A stretch of DNA of 64,000 nucleotides from Pedobacter ureilyticus (GCF_005925345.1 NZ_SSHJ01000001.1:248001-312000), one strand, 5' to 3'; positions 33,280-41,324 are shown, counted from the stretch's first letter. Notes: generated by a model from the letters alone, not told the origin. Program-made: numbers and translations.

Positions 33280-35043
33280 CTAAATATTGGTATTTAGCAG
33301 TCTATTTTCAGATAAAGACAACTCATTTAAAACGCTTGTATTTGATAGTTCGATAAACAAATCTTTATAATAGGCAATACCTTTCTCTAGCTGATTTTTA
33401 AAACTATCCAAATGCTTTTTTTTCTTCTCATTAATGTTTTTGAAATAAAGCTGTGCCTCGGTTTGTAAATAATCGATATACAAATTCAGTTCGTTTACGA
33501 AAACATGTGGCCTATGAACTTTATCTAACAAGTTGATACCTCCATAGATATGCTTTACCATTTCATCTAAAGAATAGACTTTGTTAAAAAACGCTAAGTT
33601 GGGTCCTGGACAAATTGCCACCGCTTTACTATCCTTAGGTTTTAACATATTGGTTTTGATATAGGTTGATGTACACAAACCCTCGCAAAGGCATATTTTT
33701 TCTGTAATACGATCAAAAGCATCCTGATAAGCTGCCTTACCTAGCTGCTGCGCATTTAACTGCTTTATTTTTAACTTTTGATATTTACTGGAAGCTGTAC
33801 AAATAGGTTCTTGGGTAAACTCTGTGTTGCTGCACAAATATTTTTTAGTACAAGGACTGCCAGGTTTTCCGGCGGCTATCCGATTTAAACGTTGCTGCTC
33901 GGCGCTGCTGTATTTAAAATTATTAAACAATACACCCAAAGGAGACGAATTACTAAGATAATAATCTTCTTGCTTGGCTACTACCAATTGTTGTAGCGTA
34001 CGCTCATCTACATTCGTTACTTCTGGCACCAATAAAAACGGACTTCCCCAACCAGTAGCGTCCAAATTATAGTATTTCAACAAAAAATTATTTTCTTGTG
34101 CCGTACCAATGCCGCCCTGCACGGTAATCTTTTGTTGTGGTAATTCTCCAACAAAAACTTCTTTTTGAGCTAACGTTTTTTTGTACAACCCCTCCAATTC
34201 ATTACGCATCGAAATACGGTTTTGTTTAAAATCTTCTAAAATTGGACCTAATAAAAAACCCTCAGTAGCAAAGGCATGACCACCGCAGTTTAAACCAGAT
34301 TCTATTCTAAACTCTGAAACCCAGAGGCCTTTTTTTGCCAGAAACTTTGCTTGTATCAATGCAGACCTAAAATCGCTCACTTTCAGTATTATACGCTTAT
34401 TAAACTCACCTTCATGATTAGGATAAAAACCTTCAAATTTTTCGATATAACTGTATAACCTTGGGTTCATACCGGCAGATAATACCACAGCTGCATTTAA
34501 CTTACTGTAAGCGAACGCCCTCAATGCAGCCAAAGCATCGGTATTTTCATCGCCCAAATATTCGCCATTTTTTGCAAAGTTCAGCTTATCAACCTTCGCC
34601 ATAATGTTAACGTCGATATTGCCTTTTCTCATTCTTTGACGTAATAGGTCTTGAAAAATTTTCTTCCGTTCCCCTTCTGGATACTCCATCATTAGCTCGT
34701 AGCCATTTTTAATTACCGAACCTTCAGGCAACAATTCGAAATACCTACAAATATCACTTCCAACAACGAATTCTTGTTTCTTTAATGCTTCAAACTGCAT
34801 ATCCACCAAATCATGCAACAGATTAAGATATGCCGTAATACGCTTTGTTCTGTAATCTGCTTCCGTTTTATCTATAGGATGATATTGTAATTGATTTAGT
34901 TGAGAATGATATTTTCTCATGCGTTCCACTAATTCATCATCTACTATCGAAACTACAGAAGAAATGCCATAACGTGCTACTTTCAACGGCGTATCTATAG
35001 AAAAACCTAAGCCTAAAACTGGAATATGAAATTGATGAACCAT
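33280..35043 (-). CDS. Uncharacterised cysteine-rich TIM-barrel-like protein
   Basis: This protein of about 587 residues is not one I can name. ATG at 35043 is preferred over a TTG ten codons upstream because the first beta-strand (HIPVLGLGFSIDTPLKVA) starts directly after it. ESGLNCGGHA, VQGGIGTAQE and GWGSPFLLVPEVTN recall the glycine loops of FMN-binding barrel enzymes such as nitronate monooxygenase or FabK, but only faintly. The C-terminal third carries a cysteine cluster (residues 398, 404, 415, 451, 453, 457 and 478 in this numbering; PCTKKYLC, KICLCEGLC, CPGPN) suited to metal or Fe-S binding. It lies 110 bp upstream of the FixL-like kinase on the same strand, so a redox or low-oxygen link is plausible. 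Confidence 0.65.
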   Translation of the reverse strand: MVHQFHIPVLGLGFSIDTPLKVARYGISSVVSIVDDELVERMRKYHSQLNQLQYHPIDKTEADYRTKRITAYLNLLHDLVDMQFEALKKQEFVVGSDICRYFELLPEGSVIKNGYELMMEYPEGERKKIFQDLLRQRMRKGNIDVNIMAKVDKLNFAKNGEYLGDENTDALAALRAFAYSKLNAAVVLSAGMNPRLYSYIEKFEGFYPNHEGEFNKRIILKVSDFRSALIQAKFLAKKGLWVSEFRIESGLNCGGHAFATEGFLLGPILEDFKQNRISMRNELEGLYKKTLAQKEVFVGELPQQKITVQGGIGTAQENNFLLKYYNLDATGWGSPFLLVPEVTNVDERTLQQLVVAKQEDYYLSNSSPLGVLFNNFKYSSAEQQRLNRIAAGKPGSPCTKKYLCSNTEFTQEPICTASSKYQKLKIKQLNAQQLGKAAYQDAFDRITEKICLCEGLCTSTYIKTNMLKPKDSKAVAICPGPNLAFFNKVYSLDEMVKHIYGGINLLDKVHRPHVFVNELNLYIDYLQTEAQLYFKNINEKKKKHLDSFKNQLEKGIAYYKDLFIELSNTSVLNELSLSENRLLNTNI

Positions 35044-35426
35044 ATATTTAAATAAGAATTTATTTTTCGCCAAAATTATTGGTAGAGCACACTTTTTAGT
35101 ACTGAGTTAGTCAATTTAAAAAGTGATTTAAGTCATTTTCAGGAATTAGAGATCAGGTATCGTTCCGTTTTAAAGGTTCATTAGTTTGTTGGTTCATTTG
35201 TTCATCGGGGTTTATATTAGTAGTACTGGGGACTAGCTTCTCGCATACTCAAAATAAAATCATTTTACCTATTTGCAGTTTAATGCCGACAACTGACCAC
35301 TGACTACTAATACCTATACTTTGGTTACAAAATAAATTCTATGTTAACAACAGATATTAACATTAACAAAATGATAATATACGCTTAAAGTAGCAATAGC
35401 CTAGCTTTGCCAAAAAGCTTAAATTC
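35044..35426. other. 380-bp gap with degenerate simple repeats
   Basis: No gene is seen. It contains repetitive fragments (GTTCATTAGTTTGTTGGTTCATTTGTTCA-like at ~35177-35205 and GACAACTGACCACTGACTAC at ~35288-35307). The right end carries a TAGCTTTG -7 box (35402-35409) for the downstream gene. Confidence 0.55.
35402..35409 (+). promoter_or_regulatory. Candidate -7 box of the Lys-rich protein gene
   Basis: TAGCTTTG matches TAnnTTTG. The start site would fall near 35416, leaving a leader of only ~11 nt. Confidence 0.45.
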
Positions 35427-35741
35427 ATGAAAAAAGAAAAACAGAGAGCACAACAAAAGGCACAGCTAAAAAACAACCGTAAAAAAGCCGAAAAAGCAAT
35501 AAAAGCTGCATTACTTGGTGAGTTAACTACCCTAATTAGCACTTTTGCAGCGCCTAATAAAAAGCTTAAAAAACTCGTAGAAAAAGCTGCAACTGCATTT
35601 GCTAAAGAGATTGATAAAACTGCAAAACCTGTTAATGAAGCTTCAGAAATAAAAAAAGAAGAAATTATTACTGTAACAGAGGTAAAAAAAATTGTCAAAC
35701 CACGTACAGTAAAGAAAATAGAAAAAGAAGCAACAAAATAG
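35427..35741 (+). CDS. Small lysine-rich basic protein of unknown function
   Basis: This 104-residue cytosolic protein has about one lysine in four residues and many alanines and glutamates. The N-terminal 30 residues (KKEKQRAQQKAQLKNNRKKA) look like a basic helix, followed by a hydrophobic helix (LLGELTTLISTF) and a Lys/Val/Ile-rich tail. The composition resembles histone-H1-like or nucleic-acid-binding proteins, but I cannot place it in a family. A perfect terminator downstream and a -7 box upstream support it as a separate short transcript. Confidence 0.7.
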   Translation: MKKEKQRAQQKAQLKNNRKKAEKAIKAALLGELTTLISTFAAPNKKLKKLVEKAATAFAKEIDKTAKPVNEASEIKKEEIITVTEVKKIVKPRTVKKIEKEATK

Positions 35742-35765
35742 TTGCAAAACACCAAGATTGATACA

Positions 35766-35811
35766 AATAGCTGTAGTTATGCGAGTTAAGCAACTACAGC
35801 TATTCTTTTTT
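35766..35811 (+). terminator. Terminator after the Lys-rich protein gene
   Basis: Perfect 13-bp stem AATAGCTGTAGTT (35766-35778) / AACTACAGCTATT (35792-35804), then CTTTTTT. Its presence shows that the next gene cannot start at 35758. Confidence 0.92.
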
Positions 35812-35880
35812 CAAATGCATTGGCAAATATTTGAAATTCTTTTTCATTTCAGAAAAAATAATTGCAACTTTGTATCATTA

Positions 35881-36231
35881 ATGAAAGCTAAAAAATCATA
35901 TCAAAACAAGAAAGCAAAGGTTTTTGCCAGTACTTTGTTGGCGGTTTTGTTTTTGGCTATTCCTTTCATTCAAATGCTTCACTCGCACCATGCTAGTGAA
36001 GATTTCGTAAATACAGTTACAGAAAAATCTATTTCTAGCACAGCTGAAAAATGCTTGATTTGTGACTACACGGCCGAAATTAAAGGCAAACAAATTTTAA
36101 TGGCTCAACCGCCAGTTGTTAATATTCCAACGAATATTTGTGCTACATTAAACACCTTCGTTTACACGAGGATTTACAAATTTACGCTCCAAAACTTCAG
36201 CAATAAAGGCCCTCCCAGTCGCCTAAGCTAA
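35881..36231 (+). CDS. Small exported HSHH/CxxC protein ahead of the TonB receptor
   Basis: This is a 116-residue protein, if ATG 35881 is used. An upstream in-frame start would lie in the preceding terminator. After a basic start (MKAKKSYQNKKAK) comes one hydrophobic segment (~14-33) as signal or anchor, then LHSHHASEDF and EKCLICDYTAE. These His and Cys motifs could bind zinc or copper. The rest is short and ends in basic residues. The family is not certain; it resembles the small DUF2946-like proteins found beside metal-related TonB receptors. It lies 185 bp before the receptor gene on the same strand. Confidence 0.7.
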   Translation: MKAKKSYQNKKAKVFASTLLAVLFLAIPFIQMLHSHHASEDFVNTVTEKSISSTAEKCLICDYTAEIKGKQILMAQPPVVNIPTNICATLNTFVYTRIYKFTLQNFSNKGPPSRLS

Positions 36232-36416
36232 TTTCTCGTTAACGGTTTGTCTATGCAATACGCTTTTGCACGGCCGTAAATCCAATTTTTTTCAACTCGA
36301 AGGCCGTAAAGGCAGTCAAATTTACTTTAGATCTCTGATGGACTAAGGAATTTCGAAGCTGTTAAGCTAGACTTTTCATTTTAGTCATCAGTGTTACAAT
36401 TTTCTATTTTTTTCTG

Positions 36417-38828
36417 ATGAAGAGATGGTGTGCATTATTCTTTAGCTGTTTTTTAACAGGCCTTGTTTGGGGACAAAACGTTGAAGTTTCCGTGTATGTA
36501 AGCACGACCGACGAGGAGGCTATTACGGGAGCTAAGGTATCGTTAAATCATGCCTATGCACTTACAGAACTTTCCGGAACAGCGATTTTAAAGAATATTT
36601 CTATAGGAAACCACTTACTTGTTGTAGAGGCAAAAGGTTACGCGGTTTACGAAAAACGTATTCAAATTGACGGTAGAAAAAGGCATTTCCATGTGAAATT
36701 AAAACCTGAAGTTAACCAACTTAAAACAGTTGAAATCAATAGCAGCGCACAACATATCAGAAAAAATACAGATGCTAGAAACATCGAAATTGTAGACCAG
36801 CAGTTTGTTCAACGTAACCTTGATGGTAGTCTGATGAAGACTTTGGATAGATTACCAGGCATTAGCAGCATTGGTATAGGTTCTGGACAGTCGAAACCTA
36901 TTATTCGAGGTTTAGGGTTTAACCGTGTGGTTGTGATTGATAAAGGAATTAAACATGAGGGACAACAGTGGGGCGCAGACCATGGCTTGGAAATTGACCA
37001 GTTTGCAACTGGAGAGATTGAAATTATTAAAGGCCCGTCGTCTTTTGTATATGGTTCTGATGCAATAGGTGGCGCTATTAACTTAAAACCCGTAAACGTA
37101 CCGCTAAAACAAGGTTTGGGTGGAAGTGTAAATCTCATTGGAAAAACAAATAACAAACACTACGGTAGTTCTGTAAATTTATTTGGAAGTAATGAAAAAT
37201 GGTTTTTCGATAGCAGAGCTACCTATCAAAACTATGCAGATTACCGTGTACCTACCGATAAAGTGTATGTTTACGACTATGCGGTAAACCTTTATAACCA
37301 ACAGTTGCGAAACACAGCGGGAAGAGAAACTGGCCTACACTTTAGTACGGGTTATGTGGGCAAAGCTTTAAAAACCTCATTTTATGCGAGTAATAGCCAC
37401 GCAAAAACTGGTTTTTTTGCCAATGCGCATGGCTTAGAACCCCGTAATGTAGATGAAGCACTTCATGATGCTTCTGATAGAGATATTCAATTGCCGTATC
37501 AAACCGTTAATCATTTTAAACTGATTAACCGTACAGAATTTAGTCATCCAAATGGTAAAACCGAAGTAGAGCTAGGTTTTCAGCACAACTATAGGCAAGA
37601 ATTTAATCGTTATACCGCCCATGGTTATATGCCGCCAAATTACCCTAATGATATGACCATCCCAATAAACTTGGAAAGGGTTTATGATAAATATATCTAT
37701 TCCGGGAATGTGAAACATAGCTTTAATATCCACAAGCATCAGGTACAAATGGGCTTCAATGGCGATTTCCAAAACAATAACATTAGCGGTTGGAGCTTTT
37801 TAATTCCTGCATTTCAACAGCTGAACGCCGGCGTGTTTGTTTACGATAAATATCAAGTTGAGCCAGATTTGCTTTTACACGCCGCAATGCGCTATGATCA
37901 TGGTTTCTATCAATTTGAGCAATACGACGACTGGTTTCGCTCTGAGGATGTAGTTAACGGCTCTATGGTACAGCAATACCTTACCAGGGCCCGAGATTTC
38001 TCTAGAAACTTTAACAGCTTTGTTTGGTCGCTAGGTGCCAATTACAACCCTGGCAAGCTGAATATTAAGGCCAATATCGGAAAGAGCTTTAGGATGCCGA
38101 TAGCTAAAGAACTGGCGGCAAATGGTGTAAATTATCATTATTTTAGCTACGAAAGAGGTAATGAAAACTTAGACCCAGAGGTTGCTTACCAAATTGATTT
38201 AGGCTTAACCTGGACAGCAAAAAGATGGTCGGTGGCAGTTAATCCGTTCTACAACTATTTTACCAACTACATTTACCTAAATCCTACAGCCTATCATGAT
38301 CGTTTTTACGGTGCTGGAAATCAAGTATTTGAATACCAACAAAGTAGAGTAATGCGTTACGGTGCCGAATTGAAGGCAACCTACCAATGGCTACCTACAT
38401 TAAGTTCAGAGTTTTTGGGAGAATATGTGTACAGCGAGCAACTTTCGGGCGAAAAGAAAGGATTTACCTTACCCTTCTCGCCTGCTCCTTCTGGATTATT
38501 AAACCTTACCTGGTCACCAAAAATATCGAATAGTATCAGCGACACTTATTTTTCTGTAGACTATCGTTTAACGGCAGCGCAAAACAATATCGTACCACCA
38601 GAGAAAAAAACACCTGGTTATCAAGTCATCAACCTGCAAATTGGCGGCAGTTTGCAAATGAATAAACACAACATTGATTTGAGCTTACAGGTGCAAAATT
38701 TGATGGACACCAAATACTTTAATCATACTAGTTTCTACAGACTAATAGAACTGCCCGAAGCCAGCAGAAATGTAGTATTGTCCTTAAAAATACCCTTTAA
38801 ATCAATTAAAAAACAAAATAATCAATAA
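36417..38828 (+). CDS. TonB-dependent outer-membrane receptor, probably metal-related
   Basis: This is an 803-residue receptor. A signal peptide (~1-19, VWG) is followed by a carboxypeptidase-regulatory-like beta domain (~21-95), then a plug (~115-235) with RNLDGSLMKTLDRLPGISS, KPIIRGLGFNRVVVIDKGI and GPSSFVYGSDAIGGAINL, and a barrel to the C-terminus. The plug and the histidine-containing loops (KHEGQQWGADHGLEID, SHAKTGFFANAHGLEP) resemble ZnuD-type receptors. No SusD partner is present, which argues against glycan uptake. The downstream lipoproteins are His-rich, supporting zinc or copper as cargo. The stop codon lies inside the first unit of a heptanucleotide repeat. Confidence 0.85.
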   Translation: MKRWCALFFSCFLTGLVWGQNVEVSVYVSTTDEEAITGAKVSLNHAYALTELSGTAILKNISIGNHLLVVEAKGYAVYEKRIQIDGRKRHFHVKLKPEVNQLKTVEINSSAQHIRKNTDARNIEIVDQQFVQRNLDGSLMKTLDRLPGISSIGIGSGQSKPIIRGLGFNRVVVIDKGIKHEGQQWGADHGLEIDQFATGEIEIIKGPSSFVYGSDAIGGAINLKPVNVPLKQGLGGSVNLIGKTNNKHYGSSVNLFGSNEKWFFDSRATYQNYADYRVPTDKVYVYDYAVNLYNQQLRNTAGRETGLHFSTGYVGKALKTSFYASNSHAKTGFFANAHGLEPRNVDEALHDASDRDIQLPYQTVNHFKLINRTEFSHPNGKTEVELGFQHNYRQEFNRYTAHGYMPPNYPNDMTIPINLERVYDKYIYSGNVKHSFNIHKHQVQMGFNGDFQNNNISGWSFLIPAFQQLNAGVFVYDKYQVEPDLLLHAAMRYDHGFYQFEQYDDWFRSEDVVNGSMVQQYLTRARDFSRNFNSFVWSLGANYNPGKLNIKANIGKSFRMPIAKELAANGVNYHYFSYERGNENLDPEVAYQIDLGLTWTAKRWSVAVNPFYNYFTNYIYLNPTAYHDRFYGAGNQVFEYQQSRVMRYGAELKATYQWLPTLSSEFLGEYVYSEQLSGEKKGFTLPFSPAPSGLLNLTWSPKISNSISDTYFSVDYRLTAAQNNIVPPEKKTPGYQVINLQIGGSLQMNKHNIDLSLQVQNLMDTKYFNHTSFYRLIELPEASRNVVLSLKIPFKSIKKQNNQ

Positions 38829-38884
38829 TCAATAATCAATAATCAATAATCAATAATCAATAATCAATAATCAATAATCAATTT
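38818..38884. repeat. Tandem heptanucleotide repeat (ATCAATA), about nine copies
   Basis: Eight perfect ATCAATA units plus a partial ninth (38821-38880) fill almost the entire 60-bp gap between the TonB receptor stop and the ATG of the His-rich lipoprotein. The receptor stop codon (38826-38828) is in the first unit. Unit length is not a multiple of three, and repeat number sets the spacing between the genes. Confidence 0.95.
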
Positions 38885-38888
38885 AAAA

Positions 38889-39578
38889 ATGAAAACAAGA
38901 AAAATTACCCTTGCAGCAATGCTATTATTTGTAGCCGCATTTACCGCATGTAAAAAAGACAACGACGATCCTATAAAAGAGGGTATTGAAAGAGCCGAAC
39001 TTACCTTTACAGAAGTAGAAGGCTACGCTCATGGAGACCACTTCCACGATCTTGCAGATATGGCAGGCGCCACCCCAATTGTTGTAAAATTTAACAATAA
39101 AGGTGCTGCAATTTCTGGCGGACACATGCACATTGAAGCCGAGGCCATTTACAAAATAGAATTGAAAGCTTGGGATTACACTGGTAAAGAAGTGCAAAAC
39201 GATTTTATCGCTAACAAAGCCACGGCCGATCAGTACAAAGCCTTTATGGTTGGTGGAAACTTTATTTTAAATACAGCAACTACCGACGAAAGTGGCGCAA
39301 TCTTTCAGCCGAGAGAAACTACCTATGGCGATGGAACAGCAGTATCTGGAAGTGGCGGTATAGGCACTACCGGCATTGTAAGCTATTTTACCGTTGGCCA
39401 TAGCAATGAAGGACCTACAAAAGAAGTGAGTTTTATTCTCAGAAAGTTAAACGCTGGCGTTAAGGCTAACATTACTAGAAATGACTGGAACCGTACTGAC
39501 TATGCTACTGTTTTCGGCGGTGAAGATGTTTTGAAGTTGAACCTTGAAGTACATGCCGAAGAAGGCCACGTACACTAA
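38889..39578 (+). CDS. His-rich lipoprotein of a metal-handling operon
   Basis: This 229-residue lipoprotein has signal sequence and lipobox FTACKK (Cys21). After a short Asp-rich linker come histidine clusters HGDHFHD (~48-54) and GGHMHIEAE (~80), and the chain ends EEGHVH. The centre contains beta-rich segments but no enzyme motif. Histidines at these positions suit zinc or copper chelation near the outer membrane. It follows the TonB receptor with only the heptamer repeat between them, so it is probably an operon partner that hands metal to or from the receptor. Role inferred. Confidence 0.75.
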   Translation: MKTRKITLAAMLLFVAAFTACKKDNDDPIKEGIERAELTFTEVEGYAHGDHFHDLADMAGATPIVVKFNNKGAAISGGHMHIEAEAIYKIELKAWDYTGKEVQNDFIANKATADQYKAFMVGGNFILNTATTDESGAIFQPRETTYGDGTAVSGSGGIGTTGIVSYFTVGHSNEGPTKEVSFILRKLNAGVKANITRNDWNRTDYATVFGGEDVLKLNLEVHAEEGHVH

Positions 39579-39596
39579 AAAAATCTGGTATTACGA

Positions 39597-39679
39597 ACTT
39601 ACGAAGTAAAACGAAGTCATTGCTCACTGATTTCAAAACAAATGAACAAGGGAGCCGGTTCTACTTCGTAAGTTTTTTA
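39597..39679 (+). terminator. Long-loop hairpin with T tail between two lipoprotein genes
   Basis: Arms ACTTACGAAGTA (39597-39608) and TACTTCGTAAGT (39662-39673) match perfectly over 12 bp across a 53-nt loop and are followed by T5. A second ACGAAGT lies in the loop. It could be a partial terminator that tunes expression inside the operon, or a remnant repeat. Confidence 0.55.
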
Positions 39680-39690
39680 AAAAAAGAAAG

Positions 39691-40167
39691 ATGAGAAAAC
39701 ATTTTAGATTATTAGGCCTCTTAGCGTTATTTTTTACAGCGATGGCGGGGTGCAAAAAAGATGACGGCGAAGAAATAGATACCGAATATCCTGAAATTGT
39801 GGCTACTGCAAATTCGTTTCCGCAACAATGTAGCCTGATGATGCGTGGGCAAACTGCTCTAATTAAACTTACATTTAGTGACAATAGAGAGCTGGGCGCC
39901 TATAGTTTAGATATTCACAATAATTTCGACCACCATAACCACAGTACAGAAGTTAATGAATGCAATTTGGAGGCAAAGAAAACACCTGTAAAGCCTCTGT
40001 TGTTTGTCCAAAACTATGACATACCTACCGGTTTAAAAAGATATGAGGCAACTGCCCAAATCGCTATTCCTGCCGACGTAGATCACGGTGATTACCACTT
40101 TTTAGTTAGACTAACCGATAAGGAAGGATGGCAAACGATTAAAGGTTTAAGCATTAAAATACAATAA
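39691..40167 (+). CDS. DUF4625 lipoprotein with histidine cluster
   Basis: This 158-residue lipoprotein has lipobox AMAGCKK (Cys21). The fold appears Ig-like. The central stretch LDIHNNFDHHNHSTEVNEC (~75-94) has five histidines and a cysteine and is characteristic of DUF4625 proteins, and DHGDYHFLVRLTDKEG closes the domain. DUF4625 has no proven activity that I know. With the preceding His-rich lipoprotein and the TonB receptor it suggests a metal-binding periplasmic assembly. Its stop codon is directly followed by the ATG of a 50-residue His-rich lipoprotein. Confidence 0.82.
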   Translation: MRKHFRLLGLLALFFTAMAGCKKDDGEEIDTEYPEIVATANSFPQQCSLMMRGQTALIKLTFSDNRELGAYSLDIHNNFDHHNHSTEVNECNLEAKKTPVKPLLFVQNYDIPTGLKRYEATAQIAIPADVDHGDYHFLVRLTDKEGWQTIKGLSIKIQ

Positions 40168-40320
40168 ATGAAATTGATTAAAACATTAGTTCTACTCATC
40201 AGTTTTACTTTTATGAGTACAGGATGTAGACATGAACACCATGATCAAAAATCATCCAACACTAAGAAATCAAATCACGCTCACGAAACTAAAAAAGAAG
40301 ACGAAAAACACCGTCATTAA
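40168..40320 (+). CDS. 50-residue His-rich lipoprotein
   Basis: This short gene begins on the base after the TAA of the DUF4625 gene (TAAATG), the usual spacing of a coupled operon. It encodes a signal sequence (MKLIKTLVLLISFTFMSTG), lipobox STGC (Cys20), and then a mature peptide of 31 residues with nine histidines: RHEHHDQ after the Cys, NHAHET in the middle and EKHRH at the end. The rest is Lys, Glu and Ser. It is too small for most automatic calls, but start, lipobox and composition agree. It would act as a metal-chelating tether in the envelope; inference from composition and context. Confidence 0.75.
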   Translation: MKLIKTLVLLISFTFMSTGCRHEHHDQKSSNTKKSNHAHETKKEDEKHRH

Positions 40321-40345
40321 AGATAATAGTTTGTTTAGGTTAGTA

Positions 40346-40380
40346 GCAATTGCCTCTCGATGGATATCGGGAGGCTTGCT
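40346..40380. terminator. Hairpin between the His-rich lipoprotein gene and nagB
   Basis: GCCTCTCGAT (40352-40361) pairs with ATCGGGAGGC (40366-40375) with one G-T pair and a GGAT loop, extended by AGCAA/TTGCT. No long T run follows, so termination efficiency is uncertain. Confidence 0.5.
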
Positions 40381-40387
40381 CATCTTG

Positions 40388-41149
40388 TTAGTGATTAATC
40401 AACTTACTGCTATCCTGATCTAAAAACAAAACTACTTTAGGATGTTTTCTTAATATTGTAGCCGGGTTTTCTGTGCTGATTTTGCTGTTAAGTGTATGTA
40501 GTACAGCTACCGCCTTTGTTGGCCCAGGTACAACACAGTTGATATAAGTTGCGCTAAACAATGCCGGAATAGTTAGCGTTAAGGCGTGGCTTGGCACCTC
40601 AGCTAAGGTAACAAAGCAGCCATCATTTACTTGCTGCTGTCTACAAACTTCATCAAGTTCTACCACTTTAACCGTTTGTTTATCTTCAAAATCAGCTACT
40701 GGAGGGTCGTTAAATGCCAAATGCCCATTTTCTCCAATGCCCATGCAAACCATATCAATAGGTTTTTGCTTCAACAGGGCTGCATACCTTTCACATTCTG
40801 CAGTAATATCCTCAGCATTGCCATTCAAATAATTTACCGACTTAAAATTAAACTTACTGAACAGGCGTTGCTTTAAAAAATTACCAAAACCCTGAGGTGC
40901 ATCACTAGCTAAAGCAATATACTCGTCCATGTGAAAAGCATTAATACGGCTCCAATCCAAATTTTCGTCACCCAGTGCTTCTAAAAACTCATTTTGCGAA
41001 GGTGCCGCAGCAAAAATCACACTAATTTCTGGCTGGGTTTTAAACAGTTCGTTAATCTCTTTGGCAAATTTTGCGGAAGCAGCTCTTCCCATTTCTTGCC
41101 TTGTTTCGTAAATACGCACATCAAGTTTAGGCTCCATAATTGTTTTCAT
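40388..41149 (-). CDS. nagB: Glucosamine-6-phosphate deaminase family protein
   Basis: This 253-residue NagB/6-phosphogluconolactonase-fold enzyme should convert glucosamine-6-phosphate to fructose-6-phosphate and ammonia in amino-sugar catabolism. Motifs are FAAAPSQNEF (phosphate loop), INAFHMDEYIAL with Asp75, and GIGENGHLAFNDPP with the ring-opening His143. Where E. coli NagB has Asp141 and Glu148, this protein has Asn141 and Asp148, so activity or specificity may differ. A second ATG lies four codons downstream. It stands alone, convergent with the metal operon. Confidence 0.82.
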   Translation of the reverse strand: MKTIMEPKLDVRIYETRQEMGRAASAKFAKEINELFKTQPEISVIFAAAPSQNEFLEALGDENLDWSRINAFHMDEYIALASDAPQGFGNFLKQRLFSKFNFKSVNYLNGNAEDITAECERYAALLKQKPIDMVCMGIGENGHLAFNDPPVADFEDKQTVKVVELDEVCRQQQVNDGCFVTLAEVPSHALTLTIPALFSATYINCVVPGPTKAVAVLHTLNSKISTENPATILRKHPKVVLFLDQDSSKLINH

Positions 41150-41324
41150 TTTATTGGCTTTTAGATAATCTTAATAGCTGATATAGCTTTTCAAAATTAA
41201 ATTTCAGCTAAAATAACACTTTTCGTGTACGTTAACGAAAAAAATTATCTTTTTAAAAAAATGAATTTTCTTAACTAAAGGGTAATGATTTATAATTCCC
41301 AAAAACTACCAAGAGGATTGGATA

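Noticed and set aside
35288..35310. Possible integration or attachment site in the GACAACTGACCACTGAC tract
   Set aside because: It is a degenerate simple repeat with no tRNA, integrase or flanking duplication.
35758..35880. Longer N-terminus of the HSHH/CxxC protein starting at 35758
   Set aside because: This start would lie within the stem of a perfect terminator of the preceding gene; ATG 35881 gives a normal signal segment.
38818..38884. CRISPR-like array
   Set aside because: Units are 7 bp without spacers; it is a simple tandem repeat and no cas genes are present.
40232..40423. 63-codon plus-strand frame overlapping the His-rich lipoprotein gene
   Set aside because: It is out of frame with the better-supported 40168-40320 gene, has no start signal and ends inside nagB; Lys/Thr content comes from the shifted His-rich codons.
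41219..41240. TTTTCGT/ACGAAAA hairpin upstream of nagB as terminator or catabolite operator
   Set aside because: The stem is short and AT-rich, no T tail follows in the needed direction, and no second copy exists in the window.
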